A DNA stretch of 64,000 nt from Microbacterium allomyrinae (GTDB lineage Bacteria; Actinomycetota; Actinomycetes; Actinomycetales; Microbacteriaceae), in NCBI RefSeq assembly GCF_020682705.1, contig NZ_JAGTTN010000002.1, positions 641,440-705,439 of the forward strand, read 5' to 3'. Positions 39,101 through 52,674 of this stretch are shown here, one piece after another (the stretch's first letter is position 1; each line of letters starts with the position of its first letter). The translations under genes and the position numbers were made by a program. The notes under the pieces were generated by a model that did no database searches, had not been told where the DNA came from, and saw nothing but the letters and a program-made list of their open reading frames with translations.

Positions 39101-39401
39101 GGAGATCCACCTCCGAATCCGACCTCCTGGCCCGCAGCCCCTCCTCGTCGCAGCGGAAGACATTCCATCCGGTCAGGTCGAGCGCGTGATCCGAGACGTT
39201 CGCCAGCTCGAAGAACCCGTCGACCGCACCGCCGGGGCCCCCGGCGGTGATCTCGGTGATCACCACGCTCCCCGCCTGCGCCGTCGGCACCGCAGCCTGC
39301 GGCGCTGTGCCCGCCCCGAGCACCGGCTCGAGAGGCAGTACCGCACCGAAGACGACCAACAGAGCGGATGCCGCGAGCAATCTCGTCGCACGGTCGAGCA
39401 C
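36114..39401 (-). CDS. Secreted metallophosphoesterase with three lamin-tail domains
   Basis: The 1095-residue protein has a signal peptide (cleavage near residue 30). Three lamin-tail-like beta domains follow at about 45-165, 217-335 and 388-515, each opening with an EI/EL...GP-G type strand and a conserved VDL.GW...C, and the first two ending TPGAPN. A beta-rich region then leads to a calcineurin-like phosphoesterase at about 750-1000. Its motifs are DTQ (758-760; usually DxH), GD (793-794), GNHD (835-838), a THEH (919-922) and GHFH (964-967). Metal binding is therefore largely conserved, with Gln for the first His. The substrate may be extracellular nucleotide or nucleic-acid phosphate. 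No cell-wall anchor is seen. Confidence 0.85.
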   Translation of the reverse strand: MLDRATRLLAASALLVVFGAVLPLEPVLGAGTAPQAAVPTAQAGSVVITEITAGGPGGAVDGFFELANVSDHALDLTGWNVFRCDEEGLRARRSDSEVDLRGVVLAPGQRFTVLGPGASWPADGDAALVRELPERGYGLVVLAPDGAVADAIAVYPADPAAMTSECGGAAELPVTTAFALGESWQRVQTASTTDGAWLRAPATPGAPNAFPRAPNHTVRIDELAAAGPGGHGDDFVELRNAGESAVDLAGWRLYRCVATGAVISESLQHTFATGDRLAAGQRMVVGGPSFTGVADVQIAVSMADLVSGALLVAADGRRVDGVGVSSREDTACQSGRTKQAGVLDYRTGESWQRTPDGVFIVSTRTPGAPNRERDTRLSAREFSSDRGSVAVSEIATDPQIGEMPRQNYVELANFGSASVDLSGWSVIACGADGFRRVDDLAVVADGTVLAPGAAWTAALEGTPAARGADARFREPLELAGAGVWVQDAEGRRVDSVGVFHRNEMDGSIERASICTNGLSLPTFAVDRLRVETLQRVSFTGDDATDFVPEAATPGSVAAIAPVSASALIASARASAQAAVLDEGIVARTVAIDAGRTLETSRSAPIEVTEVHAGTAGAPLTDRRGMGERMVGAGAARSRDEGYGFPYVRLRVRIPDGGETLTWSGRTVGRAEVRLSVWSPATPSPGWRTLDSAAGTVSAASAEAEAPIHLEGRVRRDEAPDGLAEVLVQVVPRADSPFDDAPGLAKPSDYDTAIGHITDTQYYSEAYPAVYASEVAWLAANADARKIGFVTHTGDLIQNWVDPDQREDRARREFVVASGMQAVLDAAGVPNSVLPGNHDNKRGVSNDLFNDYFGPERYLSEPWYGAPIAEGDNSASWSSFEAAGARFVMISLPYAYGEREVAWAEGVVEAHPDANVIVSTHEHLTPASPEADAERSTTSRWVSHGDLLWKRVIAPHRNVVIVLSGHFHGLGAVVTEDAGGIAGHTVIEALADYQEFRTPTGERATGFQRLLQLDLAAGTLAVDTFSVALDATASHPYDYAQFVPDDGRDTTASNERPWRIIDHGLQHRYTADDDEFSVPLGLQYAKAVETDAILVR

Positions 39402-39496
39402 ACGGCGACCCTGACCCGCAGGGGTGAACCGTCAGCGACGACGCGGCCAGCGCCCGGTGTACAGTCCTCGACGCTTGTGCACCGGCCGCGGTGGTC

Positions 39497-40219
39497 TCAC
39501 CCTGCGGCCGCTGCGACCGCCTCGACGACGACGTCGAGATCGGTGACGTCGTGCCCCTCTGACCCACCTCCGGGACCGGAAGGCGCGTCGTGACCCGCAC
39601 GTCCACGCGCCGAAAGGTGCACCGCGTCGACTCCTGCGGCGAAGAGCGCGGGGATGTCTGCCGGGCGCACCCCGCCGCCCGCCATGATCTCCATCTCCCC
39701 CGCACCGCGTCCCACCAGCTCGGCGAGCCGCAGGGTGCCGTCGATCGAGCGGGACGCCCCACCCGAGGTCAGCACTCGGTCGACCTTCTCCGCCAGGAGT
39801 GCGTCGAAGACGGCCACCGGGTCGGGCGCCGCGTCGATCGCGCGGTGGAAGACGAGCGTGGCCGTGCCCGCGGCATCCTGCCAACGACGCACCGCCTGTA
39901 CGTCGAGCCCGCCCGCCGGGTCGAGCGCGCCCACCACCACGCCTCCGGCACCCCGCGCGACGCACGCACGGATGTCGGCGGCCACGAGCTCCACCTCCTC
40001 CGCGCTGTAGACGAAGCCACCACCGCGCGGGCGCACGAGCACGTTGACCAGACGCGGATCGACCGCGTCGAGCACGGCCTCCAGCAGCGCGAGAGAGGGG
40101 GTGAGCCCACCCACGTCGAGCGCCTGGCAGAGTTCGAGCCGTGACGCGCCGGCGGCGATCGCGCCGCGCGCGCCTGTGGGGTCCTGGACGGCGATCTCGA
40201 CAGTGCGCGGTTCAAGCAT
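39497..40219 (-). CDS. cutC: Copper homeostasis protein CutC
   Basis: CutC is a TIM-barrel protein once linked to copper tolerance, with an uncertain biochemical role. The 240-residue sequence shows AAGASRLELCQAL near residue 20, LVRPRGGGFVYSAEEV, VVGALDPAGGLD, and LTSGGASRSIDGTLRL, the order expected of the family. It lies alone between the phosphoesterase and a small protein, separated from the latter by a hairpin. The ATG at 40219 gives a standard-length start. Confidence 0.9.
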   Translation of the reverse strand: MLEPRTVEIAVQDPTGARGAIAAGASRLELCQALDVGGLTPSLALLEAVLDAVDPRLVNVLVRPRGGGFVYSAEEVELVAADIRACVARGAGGVVVGALDPAGGLDVQAVRRWQDAAGTATLVFHRAIDAAPDPVAVFDALLAEKVDRVLTSGGASRSIDGTLRLAELVGRGAGEMEIMAGGGVRPADIPALFAAGVDAVHLSARGRAGHDAPSGPGGGSEGHDVTDLDVVVEAVAAAAG

Positions 40220-40241
40220 GGCGAGAGCCTAGCCGCGCATG

Positions 40242-40277
40242 CCGAAGCCCGCCGTCCCCTGAGACGGCGGGCTTCGG
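40242..40277. terminator. Hairpin terminator between cutC and a small gene
   Basis: A 15-bp stem, CCGAAGCCCGCCGTC against GACGGCGGGCTTCGG, with a 6-base loop lies after the 66-residue minus-strand gene and in front of cutC. It can stop transcription of the small gene; whether it also reduces cutC is not clear. Confidence 0.82.
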
Positions 40278-40286
40278 GAGCGGGAC

Positions 40287-40487
40287 TCAGACGTAGCGCG
40301 GGCGCGGCGGGTTCAGCGCGCTGCGCAACCACATGCCGAGTCCGACGAGCGCGTCCACGACAGGACGCGCCGGTGTGATCACGATGCCGCGGTCGACGAC
40401 GCTGAGTCGGATCCGCTGCTCGAGGTCCAGGGCCGCCGCCCGCTCGCGGCTGAGGCGGTCGGCCAGGATCAGGGTGCTTCCATCCAT
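40287..40487 (-). CDS. Small protein of unknown function
   Basis: The 66-residue product starts MDGSTLILADRLSRER, has a hydrophobic middle (LVGLGMWLRSAL) and ends PPRPRYV. No family is recognised. Codon use is like the neighbours, and a terminator follows, which suggests it is really expressed. It could instead be a fortuitous frame. The gap upstream (40488-40709, 222 bp) holds only a terminator and no other gene I can support. Confidence 0.45.
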   Translation of the reverse strand: MDGSTLILADRLSRERAAALDLEQRIRLSVVDRGIVITPARPVVDALVGLGMWLRSALNPPRPRYV

Positions 40488-40627
40488 GGCCTTTCCCTTC
40501 TTCTCGATCGTCGGGTGGACGATGACGAAGGTGATGAGCGAGCCTCAGTGCGAGAGATACATGAATGCCAGGACTCTCATGTGGACGGGCGTCCGTGGGG
40601 CCGCCGTGACGTCGCCGGGAACGCCGA

Positions 40628-40656
40628 AGGCCCGGCCCCTTGTAAGGGCCGGGCCT
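40628..40656 (-). terminator. Terminator after ilvC
   Basis: An 11-bp stem AGGCCCGGCCC with GGGCCGGGCCT and a 7-base loop lies about 54 bases beyond the ilvC stop. It would end the otsA-to-ilvC run. Confidence 0.8.
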
Positions 40657-40709
40657 CTGTGGCTCATGAAAAGCCGGGCTCGGCGGATCCCGCCGAGAGT
40701 CTGTCCGGA

Positions 40710-45876
<5,167 letters not shown>

Positions 45877-45885
45877 GGGGGAAGT

Positions 45886-46680
45886 CTATTCCCGCGCGCC
45901 GGTCCGATCGGCCGCGATGACGCTCAGCAGCTCCGAGAGGGCGGCGATATCGGGCACGCACACGGTCGCTGCGGACGGCCCCGCCCCGACGCGCAGGCCG
46001 AGGTCGGTCGAGCCGAGGCTCTGCAGCGCGTCCTCGTCTGTGGTGTCGTCGCCGGCGAAGACGACCGCCGTGGCTCCGGTCCGCTCGCGCAACTCGGCGA
46101 CCGCGGAATCCTTGCCCTCGTGCCGGAATGCGTACTCCACGATGTTGTGACCCGCGCGCCGGCGCCATTCGGGCGCCTCGGCGGTGACGATCGCGTCGAC
46201 GAGCCGGTTCGCCTCCTCCGCCGCCGCGGGCTCGGCGCGGCGCGTGTGCACGCCGAAGCCGAAGGTCTTCGGCTCGATCCAGACGCCCTCCAGGTGCGCG
46301 GTGGCCTCCTCGGCGTGGGCGCGGAGCGTGTCGCGCAGCGCGACGGCTGCGGCGTCCTCGCCGTGGCGGACGAACCCTTCGCCGGGGAACCAGAACTCGG
46401 CTCCGTGCGAGCCTGCCAGCACGACCCGAGATGCATCGTCGTGCTCGGCGATGACGCGGAGGTCCACCAGGCTCCTGCCCGATACGAACGCGACGACGGT
46501 GCGAGGCGCGGCGATCAGGGCGTCGACCGCGACGCGCGCGGCGGGCAGCATCCGGGCATCCATCGGCTCGTCCTCCAGCGGCGACAGGGTGCCGTCGAAG
46601 TCGAGGGCGACGAGCAGCAGATCGGTTGCCGCGACACGGGCGATCGCCGCGCGTGCGGCGCTGTCGAGCCCGTCGCTCAT
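45886..46680 (-). CDS. otsB: Trehalose-6-phosphate phosphatase
   Basis: OtsB hydrolyses trehalose-6-phosphate to trehalose. The 264-residue protein is a HAD phosphatase: the nucleophile motif DFDGTLSP starts at Asp27 (Asp29 is the acid/base), and GDDTTDEDAL near residue 209 is the metal motif. It overlaps otsA by ATGA at 46677-46680, and its stop is 9 bp from ilvD. Trehalose made here protects against osmotic and desiccation stress or feeds cell-wall sugar synthesis. Confidence 0.93.
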   Translation of the reverse strand: MSDGLDSAARAAIARVAATDLLLVALDFDGTLSPLEDEPMDARMLPAARVAVDALIAAPRTVVAFVSGRSLVDLRVIAEHDDASRVVLAGSHGAEFWFPGEGFVRHGEDAAAVALRDTLRAHAEEATAHLEGVWIEPKTFGFGVHTRRAEPAAAEEANRLVDAIVTAEAPEWRRRAGHNIVEYAFRHEGKDSAVAELRERTGATAVVFAGDDTTDEDALQSLGSTDLGLRVGAGPSAATVCVPDIAALSELLSVIAADRTGARE

Positions 46681-48128
46681 GCGCCGACCTCCTCATCGTT
46701 TCGCGGAGCGATGTACTGCGTGTACCTCCGGGCATCCGCGAGCGCGTCGAGGAACGCTCGGGACCAGCGTGCGACGTCGTTCTCGAGGACCTTCTTGCGC
46801 AGCGCCCTCATGCGACGGCCCTGTTCGGCGGCGGGCATGTCGATCGCGCGGAGAATCGCGTCCTTCATGCCGTCGATGTCGTGCGGGTTGATGCGGATCG
46901 CACTCGGCAGCTCGTCGGCGGCTCCGGCGAACTCGCTGAGCACGAGCACCCCGCGATTGTCGACACGCGCCGCCACGTACTCCTTCGCGACGAGGTTCAT
47001 GCCGTCGCGAAGCGCCGTCACGAGCATCACGTCGGCGGCCATGAACAGCGCGACCATCTCTTCACGCGGATAGGCCTGGTGAAGGTACCGGATCGCGGTA
47101 TGGCCCATCGTGTCGTGGTCGCCGTTGATGCGACCGACCATGAGCTCGATCTCGTCTCGAAGCTGCATGTACGCCTCGACGCGCTCGCGGCTCGGGCTCG
47201 CGACCTGGACCAGCGTCACATCCTCCACCGAGATCCGACCGTCTTCGAGCAGTTCGCCGAACGCCTTCATGCGGTGGCGGATGCCCTTGGTGTAGTCGAG
47301 CCGATCGACGCCGAGAAGGATCTTGCGCGGGTTGCCGAGGCTCTCGCGGATCTCTTTCGCACGCGCCTTGACGTCGTCTCGCTCGGCCAGCTCGACATAC
47401 GACTGCGCATCGATCGAGATGGGGAACGCCTTGGCGAGCGCACGGCGCGTGGTGCCGTCGGGGTTGGGCACCGTGATGCCCGAAGCCTTCGTGTCGTAGC
47501 GCAGCTGGCGGCGCACCGCCCGCGCGAAGTTGCCGGCGTCCGCGACTCGCTGGAAGCCGATGACATCGGCGCCGAGCAGTCCCTCCAGCACCTGGCGGCG
47601 CCACGGCAGCTGCGAGTACAAGCCATATGCCGGAAAGGGTATGTGGTGGAAGTAGCCGATCGTCAGGTCGGGGCGCGCCTCCCGCAGCATCTGCGGCACC
47701 AGCTGCAGCTGGTAGTCCTGCACCCACACCGTCGCGCCGGGGGCGGCCGCCTTCGCAGCGGCCTCGGCGAAGCGCCGGTTCACCTTCACGTACGAGTCCC
47801 ACCACACCCGGCGATAGCGGGGTTCCGAGATGACATCGTGATACAGCGGCCAGAAGGTGTCGTTCGACATTCCCTCGTAGTAGAGCTCGACGTCTTCCGC
47901 GCTCAGCCGCACCGGCACCAGGAACGTGCCTTCGAACTCGAACGGCTCGACATCGATGTCGGGCTGCCCGGGCCATCCCACCCATGCGCCGTCTGCGCGG
48001 CGCATGACCGGCTCGAGAGCGGTCACGAGACCGCCCGGAGAACGGCGCCATGACAGCTCGCCGCCTTCGCCGACCACCCTGTCGACGGGCAGGCGGTTGG
48101 CGACGACGACGAGATCTGCCTGGGTCAC
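46677..48128 (-). CDS. otsA: Trehalose-6-phosphate synthase
   Basis: OtsA makes trehalose-6-phosphate from UDP- or GDP-glucose and glucose-6-phosphate (GT20, retaining). The 483-residue protein shows LPVDRV and SPGGLVTAL near the N-terminus, VQDYQLQLVPQML, GYFHHIPFP, GVDRLDYTKGI, and the later ALRDGMNLVAKEYVA substrate-binding loop. The start is a GTG or ATG near 48128, with a 150-bp divergent gap to a small membrane protein. It heads the otsA-otsB-ilvDBNC block. Confidence 0.95.
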   Translation of the reverse strand: MTQADLVVVANRLPVDRVVGEGGELSWRRSPGGLVTALEPVMRRADGAWVGWPGQPDIDVEPFEFEGTFLVPVRLSAEDVELYYEGMSNDTFWPLYHDVISEPRYRRVWWDSYVKVNRRFAEAAAKAAAPGATVWVQDYQLQLVPQMLREARPDLTIGYFHHIPFPAYGLYSQLPWRRQVLEGLLGADVIGFQRVADAGNFARAVRRQLRYDTKASGITVPNPDGTTRRALAKAFPISIDAQSYVELAERDDVKARAKEIRESLGNPRKILLGVDRLDYTKGIRHRMKAFGELLEDGRISVEDVTLVQVASPSRERVEAYMQLRDEIELMVGRINGDHDTMGHTAIRYLHQAYPREEMVALFMAADVMLVTALRDGMNLVAKEYVAARVDNRGVLVLSEFAGAADELPSAIRINPHDIDGMKDAILRAIDMPAAEQGRRMRALRKKVLENDVARWSRAFLDALADARRYTQYIAPRNDEEVGA

Positions 48129-48278
48129 GAGTCTCCTGACGGTGGCGGGGACGAGGCATCCCCTTTCCTCAGGCTAGCTTGCCGCCCACCCCGCTCGGGA
48201 GCCCCGCGCCACGAGCACGATGGTGCGCGTGCGATCCGACGCATGACGCGCGGCGCCCACCCGCGATAGCGTGTCGGC

Positions 48279-48533
48279 ATGCGCAAGTACCTCTTCGGCA
48301 CCGGCATCCTCACCGCCATCACCGGTGGACTGACACTGCTGCGATCCATGCGCGAGGACGCTCCCTTCACGTGGCGCGCCGCGCTCGCATGGCTCAGCTG
48401 GGGCATCTCGCTGACCCTCGCGATCGGTGCGATCGTGGACGTCCGACGCGCGTCGCGCGGCGCGATCGTCGCCGAGGACTCTCCCGTGCACGGCCGCGAG
48501 AAGAAGCTCCTGAAGCGCAATCTGCGCGGCTGA
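48279..48533 (+). CDS. Small membrane protein of unknown function
   Basis: The 84-residue product has two hydrophobic segments (residues 4-22 and about 35-55) and a basic C-terminal tail ending KKLLKRNLRG. No family is recognised. It is divergent from otsA, with its ATG preceded by a plausible gap of 150 bp that must hold both promoters. Codon use is normal for the window, so it is probably real. Confidence 0.6.
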   Translation: MRKYLFGTGILTAITGGLTLLRSMREDAPFTWRAALAWLSWGISLTLAIGAIVDVRRASRGAIVAEDSPVHGREKKLLKRNLRG

Positions 48534-48564
48534 CGCGCCGGGCAGCTCTCGGTATCCGAGCCGG

Positions 48565-49005
48565 TCAGAGCGTGATCTCGTAGTGCACGAATCCCGTCGA
48601 TCCAGCCACCCGGTCGTACAGTCCACGGGCAGTGACGTTGTCGGAGGCGGTCAACCAGTAGACCTTGCTCGCGCCGTTCGCCTTCGCCCACTCCGTCACG
48701 TGCGCGATGAGTGCGCGCCCCACCCCTCCGGCGCGGGCGGCGGGGTCGACGAACAGGTCTTCGAGGTAGCAGTAGACGCCGGTCGTCCAGGTCGCCGAGT
48801 GCGTCAGCCAGTGAACCAGCCCGATCGCCCGGCCGCCGGCATCTCGCGCGATCGCTCCGTGCAGCTCGTCGTCGGCGACGATGCGCGCGAATGTCGAGTC
48901 CGACACGTCGGGCGCCACTTCCGACTCGTAGAACGTGATGTAGGCCTGCCAGAGCGTGTCCCATTCGGCGCGGTCGGCGGCGGTCGGTCGTGAGATCGTC
49001 GTCAC
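48565..49005 (-). CDS. GNAT-family N-acetyltransferase
   Basis: The 146-residue protein has the GCN5-related fold: LVHWLTHSATWTTGVYCYLEDLFVDPAARAGGVGRALI contains the acetyl-CoA pyrophosphate-binding R/Q-x-x-G-x-G/A loop (ARAGGVGRA). A C-terminal ASDNVTARGLYDRVAG follows. The substrate is unknown. GTG 49005 is the start. It stands alone, convergent with the small membrane protein gene. Confidence 0.88.
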   Translation of the reverse strand: MTTISRPTAADRAEWDTLWQAYITFYESEVAPDVSDSTFARIVADDELHGAIARDAGGRAIGLVHWLTHSATWTTGVYCYLEDLFVDPAARAGGVGRALIAHVTEWAKANGASKVYWLTASDNVTARGLYDRVAGSTGFVHYEITL

Positions 49006-49077
49006 GACGACGACGCTACCGCCTCGGCCCCGACCGCACCCGATCGGAGTGAGCTCGGCGGTGAGGTCCGTACAGGA

Positions 49078-50262
49078 TCAGCGCGTCAGGATGAGCGCGT
49101 CTCCTTGACCGCCGCCGCCGCACAGCGCGACCGCGGCCGTGCCGCCGCCGCGGCGGATCAGCTCGTGCACGGCATGCACGACCAGGCGGTTGCCCGATGC
49201 CCCGATCGGATGCCCGATCGCGATGCCCCCGCCGTGCGGGTTCACGACATCGTCGGAGAGGCCCAGCTCCACCTGCGACCGGGCGACCACGGCCCCGAAC
49301 GCCTCGTTGATCTCCACGACGTCGAGATCGGATGCCGCGATCCCCTGCTTCGCCAGCGCCTTCTCGATCGCGCGCGCGGGCTGTGCGTGCAGCGAGTTGT
49401 CGGGGCCGGCGACCTGTCCGGATGCCCCGACCACCGCGAGCACGGGCCAGCCGTTCTCGTCCGCGTGCGACCGGCTCGTGAGCACCACGGCGGATGCTCC
49501 GTCGGAGATCTGCGACGAGTTGCCGGCGGTGATCGAGCCGCCTTCGGCGAACGCCGCGCGCAGCCCCGCGAGCGACTCGACGGTCGTGTCGGGCCGGACG
49601 CCCTCGTCCCGGATGACGAGGATCGGGTCGCCCTTGCGCTGCGGAATCTCGATCGTCACGATCTCGGCGTCGAACACTCCCGCAGCCTGTGCGGCGGCGG
49701 CGCGCTGGTGCGAGCGCGCGGCGACCGCATCCTGCGCCGCGCGGGTGACCTCGAGACGGGTGTTGTGCCGTTCGGTCGATGCGCCCATGCTCTCGCGGTC
49801 ATAGGCGTCGGTCAGCCCGTCGTAAGCCATGTGGTCGAGCACCTCGATCGAGCCGTATGTCCAGCCGTCGCGCGATCCCATGAGCAGGTGCGGCGCTCTC
49901 GTCATCGACTCCATGCCCGCTGCCACCACGACCCGCGCGTCCCCGACGGCGATCATGCGGGCACCGTCGATGATCGCGGTGAGACCCGACAGGCACACCT
50001 TGTTGACGGAGCCTGCGTGCACATCCCATCCGATGCCGGCACCCACGGCCGCCTGACGTGCGGCGTTCTGCCCCGACCCGGCGGCGAGCACTTGGCCGAC
50101 CAGCACGGCGTCCACCGCCGCTGCCGGAATCGCACCCTTCTCCAGCGCGCCGCGGATCGCGGCGCTTCCCAGCTGCACCGCGGTGAGCGGCGCCAGCTGG
50201 CCCTTCAGTCGCCCCTGCGGAGTACGCGCGGCTGCGACGATGACGACGTCGTCGTGGTTCAT
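49078..50262 (-). CDS. Acetyl-CoA C-acyltransferase (thiolase)
   Basis: The 394-residue protein condenses or cleaves acyl-CoAs at the thiolase step. The nucleophile cysteine is in [13 protein letters not shown] (near residue 90); the acid/base His is in [15 protein letters not shown] and the second Cys in [10 protein letters not shown] near the C-terminus. The start overlaps the CoA-transferase subunit B gene by ATGA. It could serve acetoacetate or 3-oxoadipate breakdown; the absence of other pca genes favours short-chain 3-ketoacid use. Symbol not given for that reason. Confidence 0.9.
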   Translation of the reverse strand: MNHDDVVIVAAARTPQGRLKGQLAPLTAVQLGSAAIRGALEKGAIPAAAVDAVLVGQVLAAGSGQNAARQAAVGAGIGWDVHAGSVNKVCLSGLTAIIDGARMIAVGDARVVVAAGMESMTRAPHLLMGSRDGWTYGSIEVLDHMAYDGLTDAYDRESMGASTERHNTRLEVTRAAQDAVAARSHQRAAAAQAAGVFDAEIVTIEIPQRKGDPILVIRDEGVRPDTTVESLAGLRAAFAEGGSITAGNSSQISDGASAVVLTSRSHADENGWPVLAVVGASGQVAGPDNSLHAQPARAIEKALAKQGIAASDLDVVEINEAFGAVVARSQVELGLSDDVVNPHGGGIAIGHPIGASGNRLVVHAVHELIRRGGGTAAVALCGGGGQGDALILTR

Positions 50263-50912
50263 GCTTCGATTCTCTCTCCGATGGCGACGGTCAGCTCCGG
50301 TTCGGTCGCGGCGACCACCTCGTCCAGCGTGACTCCTGGGGCGAGCTCCACGAGCACGAGCCCGGCATCCGTCACGTCGATCACCGCGAGATCGGTGATG
50401 ATGCGGTCGACGACGCCCTTGCCGGTCAGCGGCAGCGAGCAGTCGTTCACGATCTTCGCCGATCCGTCTCGGGCGACGTGCTCCATGAGCACGATCACCC
50501 TGGCCGCGCCGTGAACGAGGTCCATCGCGCCGCCTGGGCCCTTGACCATCTTTCCGGGGATCATCCAGTTCGCGAGGTCGCCCGAGGCCGAGACCTGCAT
50601 GGCGCCGAGGATGGCGGCGTCGATCTTGCCGCCGCGGATCATCCCGAAGCTCGTGGCCGAGTCGAAGAAGGCCGCCCCGGGAAGCGTGGTGACCGTCTCC
50701 TTGCCGGCGTTGATGAGGTCCGGATCGACCCGATCCTCGGTCGGATACGGCCCGACGCCGAGGATCCCGTTCTCGGACTGCAGCACGACGGTGACGCCGT
50801 CGGGAACGTGGTTGGGCACCAGCGTCGGCAGGCCGATGCCGAGGTTGACGTAGGCCCCGTCGGCGAGCTCCTGCGCGGCCCGGGCCGCCATCTCGTTGCG
50901 GGTGAGCGCCAT
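50259..50912 (-). CDS. 3-oxoacid CoA-transferase subunit B
   Basis: The 217-residue subunit carries the catalytic glutamate in [16 protein letters not shown] (near residue 47), with the preceding [17 protein letters not shown] typical of family I CoA transferases. ATG 50912 ([14 protein letters not shown]) is right; an open frame further upstream is antiphase to subunit A. It is one base from the subunit A stop and overlaps thiolase by 4 bases. The enzyme would move CoA from succinyl-CoA to acetoacetate or a related ketoacid. Confidence 0.92.
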   Translation of the reverse strand: MALTRNEMAARAAQELADGAYVNLGIGLPTLVPNHVPDGVTVVLQSENGILGVGPYPTEDRVDPDLINAGKETVTTLPGAAFFDSATSFGMIRGGKIDAAILGAMQVSASGDLANWMIPGKMVKGPGGAMDLVHGAARVIVLMEHVARDGSAKIVNDCSLPLTGKGVVDRIITDLAVIDVTDAGLVLVELAPGVTLDEVVAATEPELTVAIGERIEA

Positions 50913-50913
50913 G

Positions 50914-51714
50914 TCAGGCTCCTTCCGGCACGGCGGCGGCGTCGGTCGCGGAATCCGTGACCGTCCGGCGCTCGATGCGCTTGTCGATGTCGCGTCCGGC
51001 CTCGACCATGCGGTGCACGTAGATGCCGGGGAGGTGGATGGCGTCGGGATCCAGCTCACCGGGTTCGACGAGTTCCTCGACCTGGGCGATGCAGATGCGG
51101 CCGGCCATCGCGGCGAGCGGATTGAAGTTTCGCGCGGCCTTGTTGAAGATCAGATTGCCGTGACGGTCGCCCTTCAGCGCGTGCACGAGCGAGAAGTCGG
51201 TGACGATCGCCTCTTCCAGCACGTACTCGCGCGGCGTCCCCGACACCTCGAACGTGCGGACGTCTTTCACGGGAGATGCCACCGCGATGTTGCCGGCTCC
51301 GTCATAGCGCCGCGGAAGACCGCCCTCTGCGACCTGGGTTCCGACGCCGGTCTGCGTGTAGAACGCGGCGATGCCCGATCCGCCCGCGCGCAACTTCTCC
51401 GCGAGCGTGCCCTGCGGGGTCAACTCGAGTTCGAGTTCGCCGGTAAGGAACTGGCGCTCGAACTCCTTGTTCTCACCGACGTACGACGACGTCATCTTGC
51501 GGATGCGCTTGGCGTTGAGAAGGATCCCGAGGCCCCAGTCATCGACACCGCAGTTGTTGCTGACGACGCTCAGGTCGCGCGTCCCCTGCGCCAGGAGGGC
51601 CTCGATGAGGGCGATCGGGTTGCCCGACAGGCCGAATCCTCCCACCGCCAGCGAAGCGCGGTCGGGGATGTCTGCCACGGCCTGCGCCGCAGAGTCCCAG
51701 GTCTTGTCGATCAC
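50914..51714 (-). CDS. 3-oxoacid CoA-transferase subunit A
   Basis: The 266-residue subunit starts at GTG 51714 ([13 protein letters not shown]), which has AGGAG 5 bases upstream. It shows the family pattern [33 protein letters not shown] and a later [18 protein letters not shown]. It is the first gene of the three-gene operon with subunit B and thiolase. A 12-bp palindrome lies 27 bp upstream and an IclR gene is divergent, so IclR control is likely. Confidence 0.92.
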   Translation of the reverse strand: MIDKTWDSAAQAVADIPDRASLAVGGFGLSGNPIALIEALLAQGTRDLSVVSNNCGVDDWGLGILLNAKRIRKMTSSYVGENKEFERQFLTGELELELTPQGTLAEKLRAGGSGIAAFYTQTGVGTQVAEGGLPRRYDGAGNIAVASPVKDVRTFEVSGTPREYVLEEAIVTDFSLVHALKGDRHGNLIFNKAARNFNPLAAMAGRICIAQVEELVEPGELDPDAIHLPGIYVHRMVEAGRDIDKRIERRTVTDSATDAAAVPEGA

Positions 51715-51740
51715 GCATGCTCCTTCGCTCCGGTGTCCGA

Positions 51741-51752
51741 ACACCATGGTGT
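51741..51752. promoter_or_regulatory. Palindrome upstream of the CoA-transferase operon
   Basis: ACACCATGGTGT is a perfect 12-bp palindrome 27 bp before the subunit A start codon. It may be an operator for the divergent IclR regulator. Half-site is ACACCA. Confidence 0.4.
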
Positions 51753-51811
51753 GCGAGCGCCCAGGCGGATGACGCGACGACGCTTGCCATGTGGAGCACG
51801 GATCACCTAGC

Positions 51812-51826
51812 GTCCATATTGTGGAC
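51812..51826. promoter_or_regulatory. Candidate IclR self-operator overlapping its start codon
   Basis: GTCCA at 51812-51816 and TGGAC at 51822-51826 form a perfect inverted repeat with a 5-base centre. It covers the GTG start at 51821. No ribosome-binding site precedes this GTG. The half-site differs from the palindrome at 51741. Confidence 0.42.
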
Positions 51827-52612
51827 ATCCCGTCGAGAAGAGCTGTACCGGGAGCGCAGTCCGTCGCGCGCGCTGCGATGTTGCTGCGGCTCGTGACCTC
51901 GGCCCGCGACGACGGGACGACGGTCGCCGACCTCGCCCGGCGAGCCGAGCTCACGCGTCCGACCGTGCACCGGCTGCTCACGGCGCTGCGTCACGAGGGT
52001 CTGGTCGATCAGGATGAGAGGACGGGACGCTGGATGCCCGGGCCCGAGCTCTACTTGATGGGAACGGTGGCGGCTTCCCGGTACGACATCACCGCCATCG
52101 CGCGCGACATCGTGCGCTCGCTCGCGGTCCGCACCGAAGAGAGCGCCTTCCTCTCGGTTCGTCGGGGTGACGAGACGGTGTGCCTGCTGCGCGAGGAGGG
52201 CAGCTTTCCGATCCGTTCCTTCGTGCTGTCGGAGGGTGTGCGGTTTCCGCTGGGCGTCGCGTCGGCGGGTCTCGCGATCCTCGCGTTCCTGCCTCCCCAC
52301 GATGTGGACGCGTACTTCGAGCGGCACCCCGAACTGAGCGCAGGCTGGGGCGCGTCACACGGCGAGGCGCGGCTCCGCGGACGCCTGCGCGATACGAAGG
52401 AGCGCGGGTACGCGGTCAATCCCGGACTGATCGTCGAGGGCAGCTGGGGTCTCGGGGCCGCGGTCTTCACCCGGGAAGGGCATCCGCAGTGGGCGCTCAG
52501 TCTCACCGGCGTCGAGTTCCGATTCGGGCCGGAGCGCCTGCCGGAGCTCGGCCGCACGCTTCTCGCGCATGCTCATCAGCTGACGACCCGTATCGCCGCG
52601 ACCAATCGATAG
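51821..52612 (+). CDS. IclR-family transcriptional regulator
   Basis: The 263-residue protein has an N-terminal winged helix-turn-helix (TVADLARRAELTRPTVHRLLTAL) and an IclR effector-binding domain from about residue 90 (DETVCLLREEGSFPIRSF, then GVRFPLGVASAGLAILAF). It is divergent from the CoA-transferase/thiolase operon, which it probably regulates in response to the ketoacid or an aromatic-derived intermediate. The GTG at 51821 is chosen for the inverted repeat it sits in; 51791 is another possible start. No ribosome-binding site is seen for either. Confidence 0.88.
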   Translation: MDIPSRRAVPGAQSVARAAMLLRLVTSARDDGTTVADLARRAELTRPTVHRLLTALRHEGLVDQDERTGRWMPGPELYLMGTVAASRYDITAIARDIVRSLAVRTEESAFLSVRRGDETVCLLREEGSFPIRSFVLSEGVRFPLGVASAGLAILAFLPPHDVDAYFERHPELSAGWGASHGEARLRGRLRDTKERGYAVNPGLIVEGSWGLGAAVFTREGHPQWALSLTGVEFRFGPERLPELGRTLLAHAHQLTTRIAATNR

Positions 52613-52639
52613 CTCGTCCGCCGATCACCCTCTTCTTCA

Positions 52640-52665
52640 ATACCGGCGGTATATATCGCTGGTAT
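52640..52665. promoter_or_regulatory. Candidate MarR operator, 26-bp imperfect palindrome
   Basis: ATACCGGCGGTAT at 52640-52652 and ATATCGCTGGTAT at 52653-52665 are inverted repeats differing at two positions (consensus half-site ATACCRGCGRTAT). The site ends 9 bp before the GTG of the MarR gene, so it would overlap the promoter. Confidence 0.6.
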
Positions 52666-52674
52666 GTTTATTTC

